Of a stretch of DNA of 64,000 bases, positions 52,300 through 61,442 are shown piece by piece (position 1 is the first letter of the stretch; each line of letters starts with the position of its first letter). A program made the translations under genes and the position numbers. The notes beneath the pieces are model-generated. The model did not search any database and was not told where the DNA came from. It was given only the letters and a program-made list of their open reading frames with translations. This DNA is from SB25 sp029560875 (GTDB lineage Bacteria; Bacteroidota; Bacteroidia; Bacteroidales; Tenuifilaceae), in the NCBI GenBank assembly GCA_035388225.1, contig DAOOPM010000007.1, positions 97,439-161,438 of the forward strand, read 5' to 3'.

Positions 52300-52929
52300 A
52301 TGCAATATCTTGTAATTGAGGGAAATATAGGTGCAGGAAAAACAACCCTGGCTACAATGCTTGCTCAAGACTTGAATGCAAAACTAATACTAGAGCAGTT
52401 TGCCGACAATCCTTTTTTACCCCAATTCTATCAAAACCCCGAAAGGTATAGTTTTCCGTTAGAACTATCGTTTCTTGCCGAACGCTATAAGCAACTAAAT
52501 GTTGATTTAAGAACAGGTTCTCTATTCCAAAACCTTACCATCGCAGACTATTTCTTTATGAAATCATTAATTTTTGCTCAAAACACACTTACCGGCGATG
52601 AACTTCAACTCTACAAACAAATCTTTTCAATAATTTACAACACTCTTCCAAAGCCTAATCTATACGTTTACCTTCACCTTCAAACAGACAAACTGCTTCA
52701 AAATATAAAAAAAAGAGGAAGAGATTACGAGCAAACAATTACTGCAGATTATTTGAACAACTTAACTCAGGGATATTTCGATTTCTTCAAACAACATCCC
52801 GATTATACCTTCCTAGTGATTGACACCAGTAACTTAGATTTTGTTGCAAATGCTGAGGATTATCTCAAAATCAAAGAGGTTATTTTTGACAAAAGCTATA
52901 ATAAAGGTGTTAATCGTGTTACATTTTAG
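52300..52929 (+). CDS. Deoxynucleoside kinase family protein
   Basis: A 209-residue kinase of the dNK/dGK family that phosphorylates deoxynucleosides for salvage. The P-loop GNIGAGKTT lies at residues 8-16; ILEQFADNPFLPQFYQNP matches the substrate-binding stretch with its conserved glutamate, and RGRDYEQTI near residue 140 is the lid. The length is normal. It stands alone between a terminator and the following lipoprotein gene with its own promoter. Confidence 0.9.
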   Translation: MQYLVIEGNIGAGKTTLATMLAQDLNAKLILEQFADNPFLPQFYQNPERYSFPLELSFLAERYKQLNVDLRTGSLFQNLTIADYFFMKSLIFAQNTLTGDELQLYKQIFSIIYNTLPKPNLYVYLHLQTDKLLQNIKKRGRDYEQTITADYLNNLTQGYFDFFKQHPDYTFLVIDTSNLDFVANAEDYLKIKEVIFDKSYNKGVNRVTF

Positions 52930-52982
52930 TATAAAATTCTTATATTAGCTGATGTTTCTTTTCAATATTTAGAAAAGAATAT

Positions 52983-52990
52983 TAAGTTTG
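52983..52990 (+). promoter_or_regulatory. Bacteroidota -7 box of OmpA/TPR lipoprotein gene
   Basis: TAAGTTTG fits TAnnTTTG, 44 nt before the start codon at 53035. Confidence 0.55.
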
Positions 52991-53034
52991 CAGTCATTAT
53001 TTATACTGAATACTAAACAACTAACCAATTTGAT

Positions 53035-54738
53035 ATGAAAATGAAAGGTTTAAAATTTGCAATCATCGCTCTAGCTGCAGTTATACTAAGCGCTTGTGGT
53101 GGTGTAGAAAAGATGAAGGAACTACCTGCCGGATTTACTCTAAAGGTAACCCCAAACCCTATGGAAGTTCACGGCAATAAGGTAAAAGCAACCATAGAAG
53201 GTACTATTCCTGCGAAGTATTTTAACAAGAAAGCTACTGTTGAAATTACTCCTGTTATTGTTTATAACGGTGGCGAACTAACTTTGCCTGTAAAAGTATT
53301 ACAAGGTGAAGATGTTCAAGCTAACAATCAGGTGATTAACTACGAAGCTGGTGGATCATGGAAACACGATGTAGAGTTTGATTATAAAGACGAAATGTTC
53401 CGTTGCGATATCGAACTTCGTTTTGTAATCCTTTACAAAGACAAAAAAGTTCCTTTCGAAGCTCCACAAAAAATTGGTATTGGAACATTAGCAACTTATA
53501 AGTTGGTTGATATCGATCCAAAACCTATCATGATTAAGGACAAATTTGTTCGCGTTACTCCAGAACAAAAAGAAGCTCAAATCAACTTTGTAATGCAAAA
53601 ATCAGACATTCGTAAATCTGAACTTACTAAGGAAGAACTTAAAGTGTTAAACGATTTCCTACTTGCTGCTTCTCAAGCTAAAAACAAACAAGTAAAAGAA
53701 ATCAAAGTTTCTGCTTATGCTTCTCCAGATGGCCCTGAAAAACTAAACGAAAAACTATCTCAAGAGCGTGGTAAGAATACAGATAAATATCTTGCTGATG
53801 TTTTCAAGAAAGCTAAAGTAGAAAACAAGACTGCAGCTACTGTTGAAACTACAACTGAGGACTGGGATGGTTTCCAAAAAGCAGTTCAAGCGTCTGACGT
53901 AGAAGATAAAGAACTTATCATCCGTGTACTTTCAATGTACTCTGATCCTGAAGTTCGTGAAAAAGAGATCAAAAACCTATCTAAAGTTTACAAAGTACTT
54001 GCTGAGAAGATTCTACCAGAATTACGTAGATCTAAGATGATTGCTAGCGTTGATAACATTGGTTTGTCAGATGATACTTTGAAATACATGGTTGAAAACA
54101 ATGCATACGATAGCCTAAACGTTGAAGAAATGCTTTACGCTGCTACTTTAGTTTCTGACGTAAATAAGAAAATTGAAGTTTACATGAAGGCTGGTGAGAA
54201 ATTCAGCTGCCCACGTGGTTACAACAATGCTGCTTACTTACATTTAATGAACAAAGACGCTGCTGCTGCAAAAGCTGCTCTTGATAAGATTCCTGCTGAT
54301 CAGAAAATTCCTGCTGTTACTAACAACCGTGGTTGTGTAGCATTAATGGAAGGTAACTATGATGAAGCTGAGAAACTTTTCACTGAAGCTGCTGATGCTG
54401 GTAACGAGGTTAAATACAACCTAGGTATTATCGCTATCCTAAAGAACCAATACCCTGCTGCTGCTGAGTACTTTGCAGGTACCGATTCTTTCAACCAAGG
54501 ATTAGCATTATTACTTAACGGTAAAGTTGATGCTGCTAAGAACACATTTGCAAAAGTTGAAACCGCAAAAGGTTACTATGGTCGCGCAATTGTTGGTGCA
54601 CGTATGTCAGAAGAAGCTACTGTACTTGACAACTTACGTACAGCTATTGGAAAAGACGCGAACCTTAAAACTCGCGCTAAAGATGATGTTGAATTCCGCA
54701 ACTTCTTCCAAAACGAAGCTTTCAAGGCTATTTTCTAG
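53035..54738 (+). CDS. Abundant OmpA-like/TPR lipoprotein
   Basis: A 567-residue lipoprotein (lipobox LSAC). A beta-rich N-terminal half (about 25-200) is followed by an OmpA-like peptidoglycan-binding segment (IKVSAYASPDGPEKLNEKL near 225-245) and a TPR-rich C-terminal part (NRGCVALMEGNYDEAEKLF). Codon choice is strongly biased (repeated GCT, GGT, AAA), as expected for a highly expressed protein. It is probably anchored in the outer membrane facing peptidoglycan. Confidence 0.8.
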   Translation: MKMKGLKFAIIALAAVILSACGGVEKMKELPAGFTLKVTPNPMEVHGNKVKATIEGTIPAKYFNKKATVEITPVIVYNGGELTLPVKVLQGEDVQANNQVINYEAGGSWKHDVEFDYKDEMFRCDIELRFVILYKDKKVPFEAPQKIGIGTLATYKLVDIDPKPIMIKDKFVRVTPEQKEAQINFVMQKSDIRKSELTKEELKVLNDFLLAASQAKNKQVKEIKVSAYASPDGPEKLNEKLSQERGKNTDKYLADVFKKAKVENKTAATVETTTEDWDGFQKAVQASDVEDKELIIRVLSMYSDPEVREKEIKNLSKVYKVLAEKILPELRRSKMIASVDNIGLSDDTLKYMVENNAYDSLNVEEMLYAATLVSDVNKKIEVYMKAGEKFSCPRGYNNAAYLHLMNKDAAAAKAALDKIPADQKIPAVTNNRGCVALMEGNYDEAEKLFTEAADAGNEVKYNLGIIAILKNQYPAAAEYFAGTDSFNQGLALLLNGKVDAAKNTFAKVETAKGYYGRAIVGARMSEEATVLDNLRTAIGKDANLKTRAKDDVEFRNFFQNEAFKAIF

Positions 54739-54760
54739 TAGACTGAAACAAACTATAAAG

Positions 54761-54789
54761 AAAGACCTGCCATTTGGCAGGTCTTTTCT
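54761..54789. terminator. Bidirectional terminator
   Basis: AAAGACCTGCC and GGCAGGTCTTT form an 11-bp stem with a 5-nt loop between the convergent genes ending at 54738 and 54806; A and T runs flank both sides. Confidence 0.85.
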
Positions 54790-54805
54790 CTTTTATAATC
54801 AAGTG

Positions 54806-55345
54806 CTAACGATTTAACTTCGAAAAGAAATCCCAAAGCACAATTCCAGCCGATACCGATATATTAAAGGAGTGCTTTGTGCCAAACTGGGGAATTTCAA
54901 TACACTCATCGGAAAAATCGACAACCTCCTGCTCCACTCCTCTGAGCTCATTTCCAAATATCAACGCATACTTTGCTCCTAACTCAGGTTGATAAGATAT
55001 TAGGTTATAACTATTCTCCGCTTGCTCAATCGATATAATTTTATAACCCTGAGCTTTAAGCATCTCTAAAGCTGCAATAGTTTTATCAAAATATTCCCAA
55101 CTTACTGTGTTCTCTGCTCCCAAGGCTGTTCTGTGGATTTCCTTATCGGGGGGCGTTCCAGTAATACCGCAAAGCATAATTTTTTCCACCAATAAAGCAT
55201 CGGAAGTTCTAAAAACCGAGCCCACATTATTCAAACTCCTAACATTATCGAGAACCACCACAATTGGAAGTTTGCCAATTGACTTATATTCATCAACACT
55301 TTTACGGCTTAACTCGTCGTTAGCTAATTTTCTATTTTTAATCAT
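54806..55345 (-). CDS. SpoU/TrmH-family RNA 2'-O-methyltransferase
   Basis: A 179-residue enzyme from the ATG at 55345 (MIKNRKLANDEL); a start seven codons upstream lies closer to the -7 box and is less likely. The three knot motifs are visible: NVGSVFRTSDA, IFGNELRGVEQEV and IPQFGTKHSFNISVSAGI. It methylates a ribose in tRNA or rRNA with S-adenosylmethionine. The length fits the short SpoU type. The target nucleotide cannot be told from sequence. Confidence 0.92.
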   Translation of the reverse strand: MIKNRKLANDELSRKSVDEYKSIGKLPIVVVLDNVRSLNNVGSVFRTSDALLVEKIMLCGITGTPPDKEIHRTALGAENTVSWEYFDKTIAALEMLKAQGYKIISIEQAENSYNLISYQPELGAKYALIFGNELRGVEQEVVDFSDECIEIPQFGTKHSFNISVSAGIVLWDFFSKLNR

Positions 55346-55363
55346 AAAGAGTAAATTTGGGTG

Positions 55364-55371
55364 CAAAGGTA
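55364..55371 (-). promoter_or_regulatory. Bacteroidota -7 box of SpoU methyltransferase gene
   Basis: On the minus strand this reads TACCTTTG, followed by C, an exact TAnnTTTG match, 18 nt before the ATG at 55345. Confidence 0.7.
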
Positions 55372-55422
55372 CTCAATCATTTTTTGTATTTTTAGAAGTC
55401 GAAACCCGAAAAGATAATTTCT

Positions 55423-56610
55423 ATGAATCTGCATGAGCATCAATCAAAAGAGATTTTAAAAAAATCAGGCGTGCCAATTCCTACTGGAATTGTAGCATAC
55501 ACTCCAGAGGAAGCCGTAAAAGCAGCAAGGCTTATAATGGCAACCACAGGCGCAGACTCAGTGGCTATTAAAGCACAAATACATGCAGGTGGTAGAGGTA
55601 AAGGTGGCGGAGTGAAAATTGCTCATACCATTGAAGATGTTGAGATGCATTCCAAAAACATCATCGGAATGACCTTGGTTACCCCTCAAACTGGGCCTAG
55701 CGGCAAATTAGTCCGTAAAGTTCTTGTTCAGCAAGGAGTATACTACCCTGGCCCCTCGGAAATTAAGGAGTTCTACATCAGCATTCTGCTCAACAGAGCA
55801 GCAGGTCGGAATATTATTGTTTACTCCCCACAAGGCGGAATGGATATTGAAGCCGTTGCGGCCGAAACCCCACACCTTCTTTTTAAGGAAGAGATAAATC
55901 CAATTGGAATACAAGCATACCAAGCACGCAAGGTTGCCACAAACCTAGGCTTAACTGGCAAAGCGTACTCTCAAATGGTGAAGTTTGTAATGTCAATTTA
56001 CGATGCTTACGTTAAAAACGACCTATCGCTACTTGAGGTTAACCCTGTTCTGAAAACATCGGAGGATGATATTTTTGCTGTTGATGCAAAATGTGCAGTT
56101 GACGAGAATGCACTATTCCGTCATCCAGAATTAGCAGAGCTAAGAGATATTCATGAGGAAGACCCTGCAGAGGTTGAAGCCGGAGAAAACAACCTTAACT
56201 TCGTTAAACTCGATGGTAATGTGGGCTGTATGGTTAACGGTGCAGGTTTGGCAATGGCAACCATGGATATCATTAAACTATCGGGTGGCGACCCTGCAAA
56301 CTTCCTTGATGTTGGTGGTGGAGCCAATGCAAAAACTGTTGCAGCAGGTTTTAGGATTATCCTTAAAGACCCCAACGTAAAAGCAATCCTTATCAACATA
56401 TTCGGCGGTATTGTGCGTTGCGACAGGGTTGCGCAGGGTGTTGTGGATGCCTACAAGGAAATTGGAAATATTCCTGTTCCTGTAATTGTAAGGCTACAGG
56501 GAACAAATGCCCTTGAAGGCAAACAAATTATTGATGAGTCGGGCTTAAAAGTATACAGCGCTATTACATTACAGGAGGCTGCTGGCCTGGTAAAGCAAAT
56601 GGTTAATTAG
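55423..56610 (+). CDS. sucC: Succinate-CoA ligase (ADP-forming), beta subunit
   Basis: A 395-residue beta subunit with an N-terminal ATP-grasp domain (MNLHEHQSKEILKKSGVPIP, KAQIHAGGRGKGGGVKI) and a C-terminal CoA-ligase domain (GGANAKTVAAGFRIIL, INIFGGIVRCDRVAQGV). It makes succinyl-CoA together with the alpha subunit. The alpha gene sucD, normally next door, is absent: a terminator follows within 30 nt. The partner must be elsewhere in the genome. Confidence 0.95.
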   Translation: MNLHEHQSKEILKKSGVPIPTGIVAYTPEEAVKAARLIMATTGADSVAIKAQIHAGGRGKGGGVKIAHTIEDVEMHSKNIIGMTLVTPQTGPSGKLVRKVLVQQGVYYPGPSEIKEFYISILLNRAAGRNIIVYSPQGGMDIEAVAAETPHLLFKEEINPIGIQAYQARKVATNLGLTGKAYSQMVKFVMSIYDAYVKNDLSLLEVNPVLKTSEDDIFAVDAKCAVDENALFRHPELAELRDIHEEDPAEVEAGENNLNFVKLDGNVGCMVNGAGLAMATMDIIKLSGGDPANFLDVGGGANAKTVAAGFRIILKDPNVKAILINIFGGIVRCDRVAQGVVDAYKEIGNIPVPVIVRLQGTNALEGKQIIDESGLKVYSAITLQEAAGLVKQMVN

Positions 56611-56634
56611 TGTTCAATGTATATTGGAAATAAG

Positions 56635-56660
56635 AAACCGAAGCGTTTGCTTCGGTTTTT
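56635..56660. terminator. Terminator between sucC and convergent gene
   Basis: AAACCGAAG and CTTCGGTTT form a 9-bp stem with a 6-nt loop, and a T run follows on the plus strand. Confidence 0.85.
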
Positions 56661-56662
56661 CT

Positions 56663-56851
56663 TTATTTCTTAACTGGGCAAGTATTTATTCCAAGTATTG
56701 TGTACAGTCCACAGAAACTCATAAATGCTGTGGCAAATGGCACTATGGCTAATAATCCCCACCAACTTTGATAGTAAATACCTGCTGCTGCAATTCCAAC
56801 ACCGATAACAATTCTAATTACCTTATCGGTTGTTCCTACGTTCTTTTTCAT
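56663..56851 (-). CDS. DUF2892 (YgaP-like membrane anchor) protein
   Basis: A 62-residue protein from ATG 56851 (MKKNVGTTDKVIRI); an upstream frame adds 11 residues. Two membrane helices (VIRIVIGVGIAAAGIYY and LLAIVPFATAFMSFCG) and the closing CPVKK match DUF2892, the membrane domain of YgaP-like proteins. It lies 56 nt behind arcA on the same strand. The function is unknown. Confidence 0.85.
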   Translation of the reverse strand: MKKNVGTTDKVIRIVIGVGIAAAGIYYQSWWGLLAIVPFATAFMSFCGLYTILGINTCPVKK

Positions 56852-56907
56852 TTCTAGATATTTAAATGTTTTCACTATAAACATCTAGGTTGAAATAATG
56901 TTCGATA

Positions 56908-58179
56908 TTACCACTTTATAGCCTTACGCCTTACTGGCATTGTCATACAGCGGGCACCGCCACCACCTCGTGGCAACTCACTACCATCAATCGTCACAAC
57001 GTACTTTGAGTAGCTGTTCAAATCAACCTTATCGGCCATAACATCCTTTGCACGGATAATTTCGAATCCGTGTTTATTCATCTCGTTCATTGTGTTCGCG
57101 TTACGGGCGTAGCCAATTACTTTGCCTGGGCCAACAGCCACAAAGTTTGCACCGCTGTGCCACTGTTCACGCTCCTGAGTCCATGTATCCTTAGTTCCGC
57201 CACACATTATTGGCTGTAAGTCCATTCCCAATTTCTTAAGAGCAACAAGCAGATTATCCACCGTTTTAATCTCCAAAACCTTACCCTTTTCAATGGTAAT
57301 CTGAACGGTTTGGTAACGGTTTGGCTGAAGTATAATTGGATCGTATATCATACATTTATCCATATCGAGTAGGGTAAAAACCATATCGAGGTGAATGAAC
57401 GACTCGGGCTTGCTTGGCAGCTCCTGCACAAGAATGTAACGACGCTGCTTATCGTTTCGGGCTAAAAATCTATTAATAATAAAATCGATAGCGTGAGTAT
57501 TTGTTCTAACTCCATTACCAATCAAAAGAATATCCTCCCTTGCAACCAGAATATCGCCACCCTCCATATAAACATTATCAACCAAATTAAAAGCATTGGG
57601 GTTGATGGTTTGGGTATTAAACATCCCAGATTTGGAGAATATTGCCTCCATAATAATACTTTCCCTATCGCGCACAGCATTGGCCATTTTAGAGATTAGA
57701 ACATCCTCGCCAATGGAGATTGATGCATCGCGGGTAAAGTAGAAGTTATATAATGGTTTTAACGAAAACCTCTCGTGACTTAGAAAGTTGGTTAGATTAT
57801 TTTTAACTAATGGCACACCCTCAATTAGTAGGCGAGCCAACTCCTTGTTCTTACAATCCATTAAATCATCAACAAGCGAAAGGGCATTCTCGTGCCTGCA
57901 AATCTTGTAAATTAACTCATCCTTGGCTTTGCCGTTATTAAGAACCATCTCAAGCAAATCCATCACCTCAAACGTGCGGGTAACTTTGGATAAAACCCCG
58001 CTAAGCTGAGCGTACTCCTTGCGAGCCACATTTAGGTTGAGGATATCGCTATAAAGCGCACGTTGCGCATTCTCTGGAGTCATATTCTCCACCTCCGCAC
58101 CAGGTGTATGGAGGATTACGCCTTCCAACTCACCTATTTCCGACTGAACGTTAACCGATAACTTATTCATATTTTTCAT
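56908..58179 (-). CDS. arcA: Arginine deiminase
   Basis: A 423-residue enzyme that turns arginine into citrulline and ammonia. The family signatures are present: ILHTPGAEVENMTPEN near the start, FYFTRDASISIGED, MEGGDILVARED, FIHLDMVFTLLD with its histidine, and the catalytic cysteine in GGGGARCMTMPVRR near the end. A second possible start lies at 58170. No arcB or arcC is beside it, so the complete pathway is not shown here. A TAnnTTTG box is 13 nt upstream. Confidence 0.95.
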   Translation of the reverse strand: MKNMNKLSVNVQSEIGELEGVILHTPGAEVENMTPENAQRALYSDILNLNVARKEYAQLSGVLSKVTRTFEVMDLLEMVLNNGKAKDELIYKICRHENALSLVDDLMDCKNKELARLLIEGVPLVKNNLTNFLSHERFSLKPLYNFYFTRDASISIGEDVLISKMANAVRDRESIIMEAIFSKSGMFNTQTINPNAFNLVDNVYMEGGDILVAREDILLIGNGVRTNTHAIDFIINRFLARNDKQRRYILVQELPSKPESFIHLDMVFTLLDMDKCMIYDPIILQPNRYQTVQITIEKGKVLEIKTVDNLLVALKKLGMDLQPIMCGGTKDTWTQEREQWHSGANFVAVGPGKVIGYARNANTMNEMNKHGFEIIRAKDVMADKVDLNSYSKYVVTIDGSELPRGGGGARCMTMPVRRKAIKW

Positions 58180-58192
58180 CTCTAAACTGCCA

Positions 58193-58200
58193 CAAAGTTA
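58193..58200 (-). promoter_or_regulatory. Bacteroidota -7 box of arcA
   Basis: On the minus strand this reads TAACTTTG, an exact TAnnTTTG match, 13 nt before the arcA start. Confidence 0.6.
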
Positions 58201-58358
58201 ATTCATATAAGTGGAAAAGTCTATCTGTTTAATAGCAGTACAAATTGATGAAATTATTCCCTTAAGTTTTGATGTTTAAATTATTTGTCCCATTCTTATC
58301 GTTCATATCCAGGTGAGTGCTGCACCTGAAATATTACTAGCATTGAATAACCTGGCTT

Positions 58359-58395
58359 TATAAATGACGCACGCGACAATAAGCCGCGCGCGAAC
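58359..58395. repeat. GC-rich repeat copy 1
   Basis: A sequence beginning TATAAATGACGCACGCGAC and continuing to GCGCGCGAAC; it recurs at 59771-59807 with few changes. The core GCGAC-AATAA-G(C/T)CGC is able to form a small hairpin. It stands out against the AT-rich surroundings. The rest of the 250-bp gap includes CAGGTG/CACCTG around 58310-58328. Confidence 0.7.
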
Positions 58396-58431
58396 TAAAG
58401 CAAATAGCAATTATGTTATAAATATCTCTGT

Positions 58432-59520
58432 TTAAAAATATTCAATAACTCTACTAATTATTATTCTGGGAGTCCCATTTTCAGAGTAGGTTACTTTAAT
58501 CCAATTACCATTACTATCGTACTCATACTGATAGGATAAAGTATAATCCAGTTCACCCACGTCAAAAAATTTCTTTTCTGTTAAACTCTTTCTATCATCA
58601 TACTTATAGGTATTCCTTTTGAAACTTTTGCTTTCTGGCATCAATAAGATGTCATCTTCAATTAAATTCCCATTGATATCGTATTTATATGTGTACCTTG
58701 CGTTCAAAGTTCCATCTGGACTATACATAAGTTTCTCGGATAGATTGCTTTTTTCATCGTACTTAAAAGTGAACTTGTTTCTGATACTATCCGATGTTTC
58801 ATAGTTGATTAACTCAACTACCCTTCCCTTGCTATCAAATACACGGGTATATTTTACAAACTTTTTACTTTTATCGGTAAACAAACCATTATCTATAGCA
58901 ACTACTTCAATTTTATTGCCCTTATCATCATACTTATTAGTTGTTTTAGATATAAGATCGAGGGCGGGTTCATCTGATTTAGTATTATCCGATTTAGCCT
59001 CATCTTTTGAAATTGCGTTGGCCAACGCTTCTATAGCGGCTCTATCAGCAGAATTATAGGTCTCAAGTTCAATTGGATTCCCCTTGTTGTCGTATTTGAT
59101 AATATATCTATTTGTAAGCGCTCCATTGAAATGGTATTTGTTTTGCTCTATCAGTTTGCCTTTATTGTTATACTTATATTTTGTTTTGCTTGCAAAACTA
59201 CCATCGGGACTATAGCTATTAAATTCAACAATATTTCCACTACCATCATATTTTCTAGTGTTTTTTTCGACAAAGCTACCATCGGGATGGCTATTGCTAA
59301 ACTCTAATATATTCCCTTTACTATCGAAGATGATATATAAATAGTCCCCTTTTTCGCCTCTTTGAATTTCCCCATTATTTACAGTGGCAACGTAGTTGGT
59401 TTGTTTAATAGACTTAACTTTACCCTTTAAGGCATAATAGTCCCAATCTGTTCCTTCGGTAACGGCCATACAACTGAATCCAATTGCAAGAATTATTAAA
59501 AAAACTGATATACTCTTCAT
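58432..59520 (-). CDS. YD-repeat-like lipoprotein
   Basis: A 362-residue lipoprotein (lipobox GFSC near residue 17). The body is a series of repeats of about 20 to 45 residues with the core KYDxxGNxIE (for example KYDGSGNIVEFNSYSPDGS and KYDDKGNKIEV), as in RHS/YD beta-repeat shells, but with no toxin end. It is probably a surface or periplasmic beta-structured protein. It stands alone; the function is unknown. Confidence 0.8.
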   Translation of the reverse strand: MKSISVFLIILAIGFSCMAVTEGTDWDYYALKGKVKSIKQTNYVATVNNGEIQRGEKGDYLYIIFDSKGNILEFSNSHPDGSFVEKNTRKYDGSGNIVEFNSYSPDGSFASKTKYKYNNKGKLIEQNKYHFNGALTNRYIIKYDNKGNPIELETYNSADRAAIEALANAISKDEAKSDNTKSDEPALDLISKTTNKYDDKGNKIEVVAIDNGLFTDKSKKFVKYTRVFDSKGRVVELINYETSDSIRNKFTFKYDEKSNLSEKLMYSPDGTLNARYTYKYDINGNLIEDDILLMPESKSFKRNTYKYDDRKSLTEKKFFDVGELDYTLSYQYEYDSNGNWIKVTYSENGTPRIIISRVIEYF

Positions 59521-59871
59521 TATTTCCTATGTTTTGAAGTAAATAAACATTAATATTTAAAATCGAATGTAGCAAAAAATTGACAGACAATAAATTTCAG
59601 AATAAAAATTAATTATGTTCAACTGTCGTGAAAAGATTAAATTGGTTTTGCGGAAAACCGAAACTTCTTCCTAAGAAGAATTTAGATATCCGTTTGTTAT
59701 CGAATATCTCCCATAAGTTGCCTTGCTTAAATATTAATTACACTAAACAGCCTATATTCTCCTATTGCGCTATAAATGGCGCACGCGACAATAAGTCGCG
59801 CGCAAACGTGTCGTTTATTAACTTATACAAACCCAGCCCAATAAGAAGACTAGGTCTTATTGTCCTACTTC
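59521..59871. other. 350-bp intergenic region with GC-rich repeat
   Basis: No gene is supported. It contains the second copy of the GC-rich repeat at 59771-59807; nothing else was seen. Confidence 0.5.
59771..59807. repeat. GC-rich repeat copy 2
   Basis: A sequence beginning TATAAATGGCGCACGCGAC and continuing to GCGCGCAAAC, almost the same as the copy at 58359-58395. The hairpin core GCGAC-AATAA-GTCGC is perfect here. Confidence 0.7.
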
Positions 59872-60618
59872 CTAAACCAATGGTTGTGCATATGTTCTAT
59901 ACTTTTCAATCAATTCATCCAATTCCTTATCAATATTTTGTTCAATTATACCTCCATGATAACAAATTATTTTTTTAGGTTTTAAATTTTTAATCTTTTC
60001 TACAGATTTCAATGCTAATGCCATATTCAATGTAAACTGAGGATTGGCAATATTTAGTTTTCCATTTTCAATAACTATAGCGTCTCCAGCTATTAATGTT
60101 TTTTCTTGAGTATAAAATAGGGATATATGACCTTGTGTATGGCCTGGAGTGTGTTTAACAATAATATTGCTTTCAAAGTACTCATTGTCTGCTAGAGTTC
60201 TGTCAACATCGAATTTTGGAACCCGTTTAAGCTTGTTGATGAAATTTAGCGACCAAGTTTTATACTCATCGGGAGTAGAGTGGAATAATTCTTCAGCTTG
60301 TATAAGTCTTTCTGATTTAACTATTCCTGAGATAGCATCTTTCTCAAAAATTCCGCAATTTACTTTCAGATTACTATTTTTTTGTTTCAATAATCTTAAT
60401 CCCTCCAAGTGGTCGTAATCATCATGAGTAATAATTACTCCTGTCAAATCTTTTATCTCCAAACCATTACGTTTTAATTGGAGACATAATTCATCGAAGG
60501 TTTCCTCGTATCCGCAATCTACAAGATAACTGCTATTTTCATTTTGTAACAATACAGGAAATATGACAACACTTTCATTATCTATTACTTTATCAATTCT
60601 TAATGTAGTCAGTTTCAT
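59872..60618 (-). CDS. MBL-fold metallo-hydrolase
   Basis: A 248-residue metallo-beta-lactamase-fold hydrolase. The metal motif is THDDYDHLEG, so the second histidine of the usual HxHxDH is aspartate, as in some members with a variant metal site. GHTQGHISLFY and AGDAIVIENG follow in the normal order. It is third in an operon after map (46 nt upstream). The substrate is unknown, but may be a lactone or thioester. Confidence 0.85.
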   Translation of the reverse strand: MKLTTLRIDKVIDNESVVIFPVLLQNENSSYLVDCGYEETFDELCLQLKRNGLEIKDLTGVIITHDDYDHLEGLRLLKQKNSNLKVNCGIFEKDAISGIVKSERLIQAEELFHSTPDEYKTWSLNFINKLKRVPKFDVDRTLADNEYFESNIIVKHTPGHTQGHISLFYTQEKTLIAGDAIVIENGKLNIANPQFTLNMALALKSVEKIKNLKPKKIICYHGGIIEQNIDKELDELIEKYRTYAQPLV

Positions 60619-60664
60619 TAATCACCTAAATTTTTAAATATTAACTTTTATGTATGTTTTAACT

Positions 60665-61429
60665 TTAGTTCCATATTCCGTTTATTTCGGTCAAAACAAT
60701 TGGTTTGCTGTCAGTAACAACAATAGTATGTTCGTGTTGTGCCATATATCCGCCGTTATTTCCCACCATTGTCCATCCATCATTCAATGTTTCGGCATAA
60801 TTAGAGGTTGTAGAAATGAATGTTTCAATTGCTACCACAGAGTTTTTCATAAACCTTCTCTTATCATGACCATTTTTATAATTGAGTATTTCATCGGGTT
60901 GTTCATGCAAACTTCGGCCAACTCCATGTCCACCAAGGTTTTTTATCACTTTGAACCCTCTTTTTTTTGCCTCACTTTCAATCAGATATCCTATATCTGA
61001 AATCCGTACACCTCCTCTAATATTATCAATTGCTTTTTTTAGAATGTATTTGGAGGCATCAACAAGTATTTGATATTGATTGATATCTTTACCAAGAACA
61101 AACGAGCAACCGTTGTCTGACCAAAAGCCATTCAACTCGGCAGAAACATCTATATTGATTAAATCTCCTTCTTTTAAAATTCTCTTTTCGGAGGGAATTC
61201 CATGACAAAATTCGTTATTCAAACTAATGCAAGTCCACCCCGGAAAACCGTAAGTTCTGTAAGGTGCTGAGTTTGCCCCAAAGTCTGATAGAATCTTTGC
61301 ACCATAATTGTCAAGCTCCTTGGTTGTCATACCTGGTTGAGCGTATTTTATCATTTCTTTTAAGGTGTATGCAACCGCTTCGCTAACTTTTTGCATTCCC
61401 ACTAATTCAAACTCTCTGGTTATAGACAT
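60665..61429 (-). CDS. map: Methionine aminopeptidase, type I
   Basis: A 254-residue enzyme from ATG 61429 (MSITREFELVG); the longer frame from 61462 would overlap the upstream cyclase. The metal ligands and neighbours are visible: FCHGIPSE, NIDVSAELNGFWSDNG, GHGVGRSLHEQP, VAIETF and AQHEHTIVV. It removes the first methionine from proteins. The housekeeping copy is often in the ribosomal-protein cluster, so this one may be a second copy; here it is with a cyclase and an MBL hydrolase. Confidence 0.93.
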   Translation of the reverse strand: MSITREFELVGMQKVSEAVAYTLKEMIKYAQPGMTTKELDNYGAKILSDFGANSAPYRTYGFPGWTCISLNNEFCHGIPSEKRILKEGDLINIDVSAELNGFWSDNGCSFVLGKDINQYQILVDASKYILKKAIDNIRGGVRISDIGYLIESEAKKRGFKVIKNLGGHGVGRSLHEQPDEILNYKNGHDKRRFMKNSVVAIETFISTTSNYAETLNDGWTMVGNNGGYMAQHEHTIVVTDSKPIVLTEINGIWN

Positions 61430-61442
61430 ATCTGTAATTAAT

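Noticed and set aside
59628..59978. Open frame of 116 codons on the plus strand
   Set aside because: It runs across the GC-rich repeat and into the opposite-strand hydrolase gene; codon use and peptide look non-coding.
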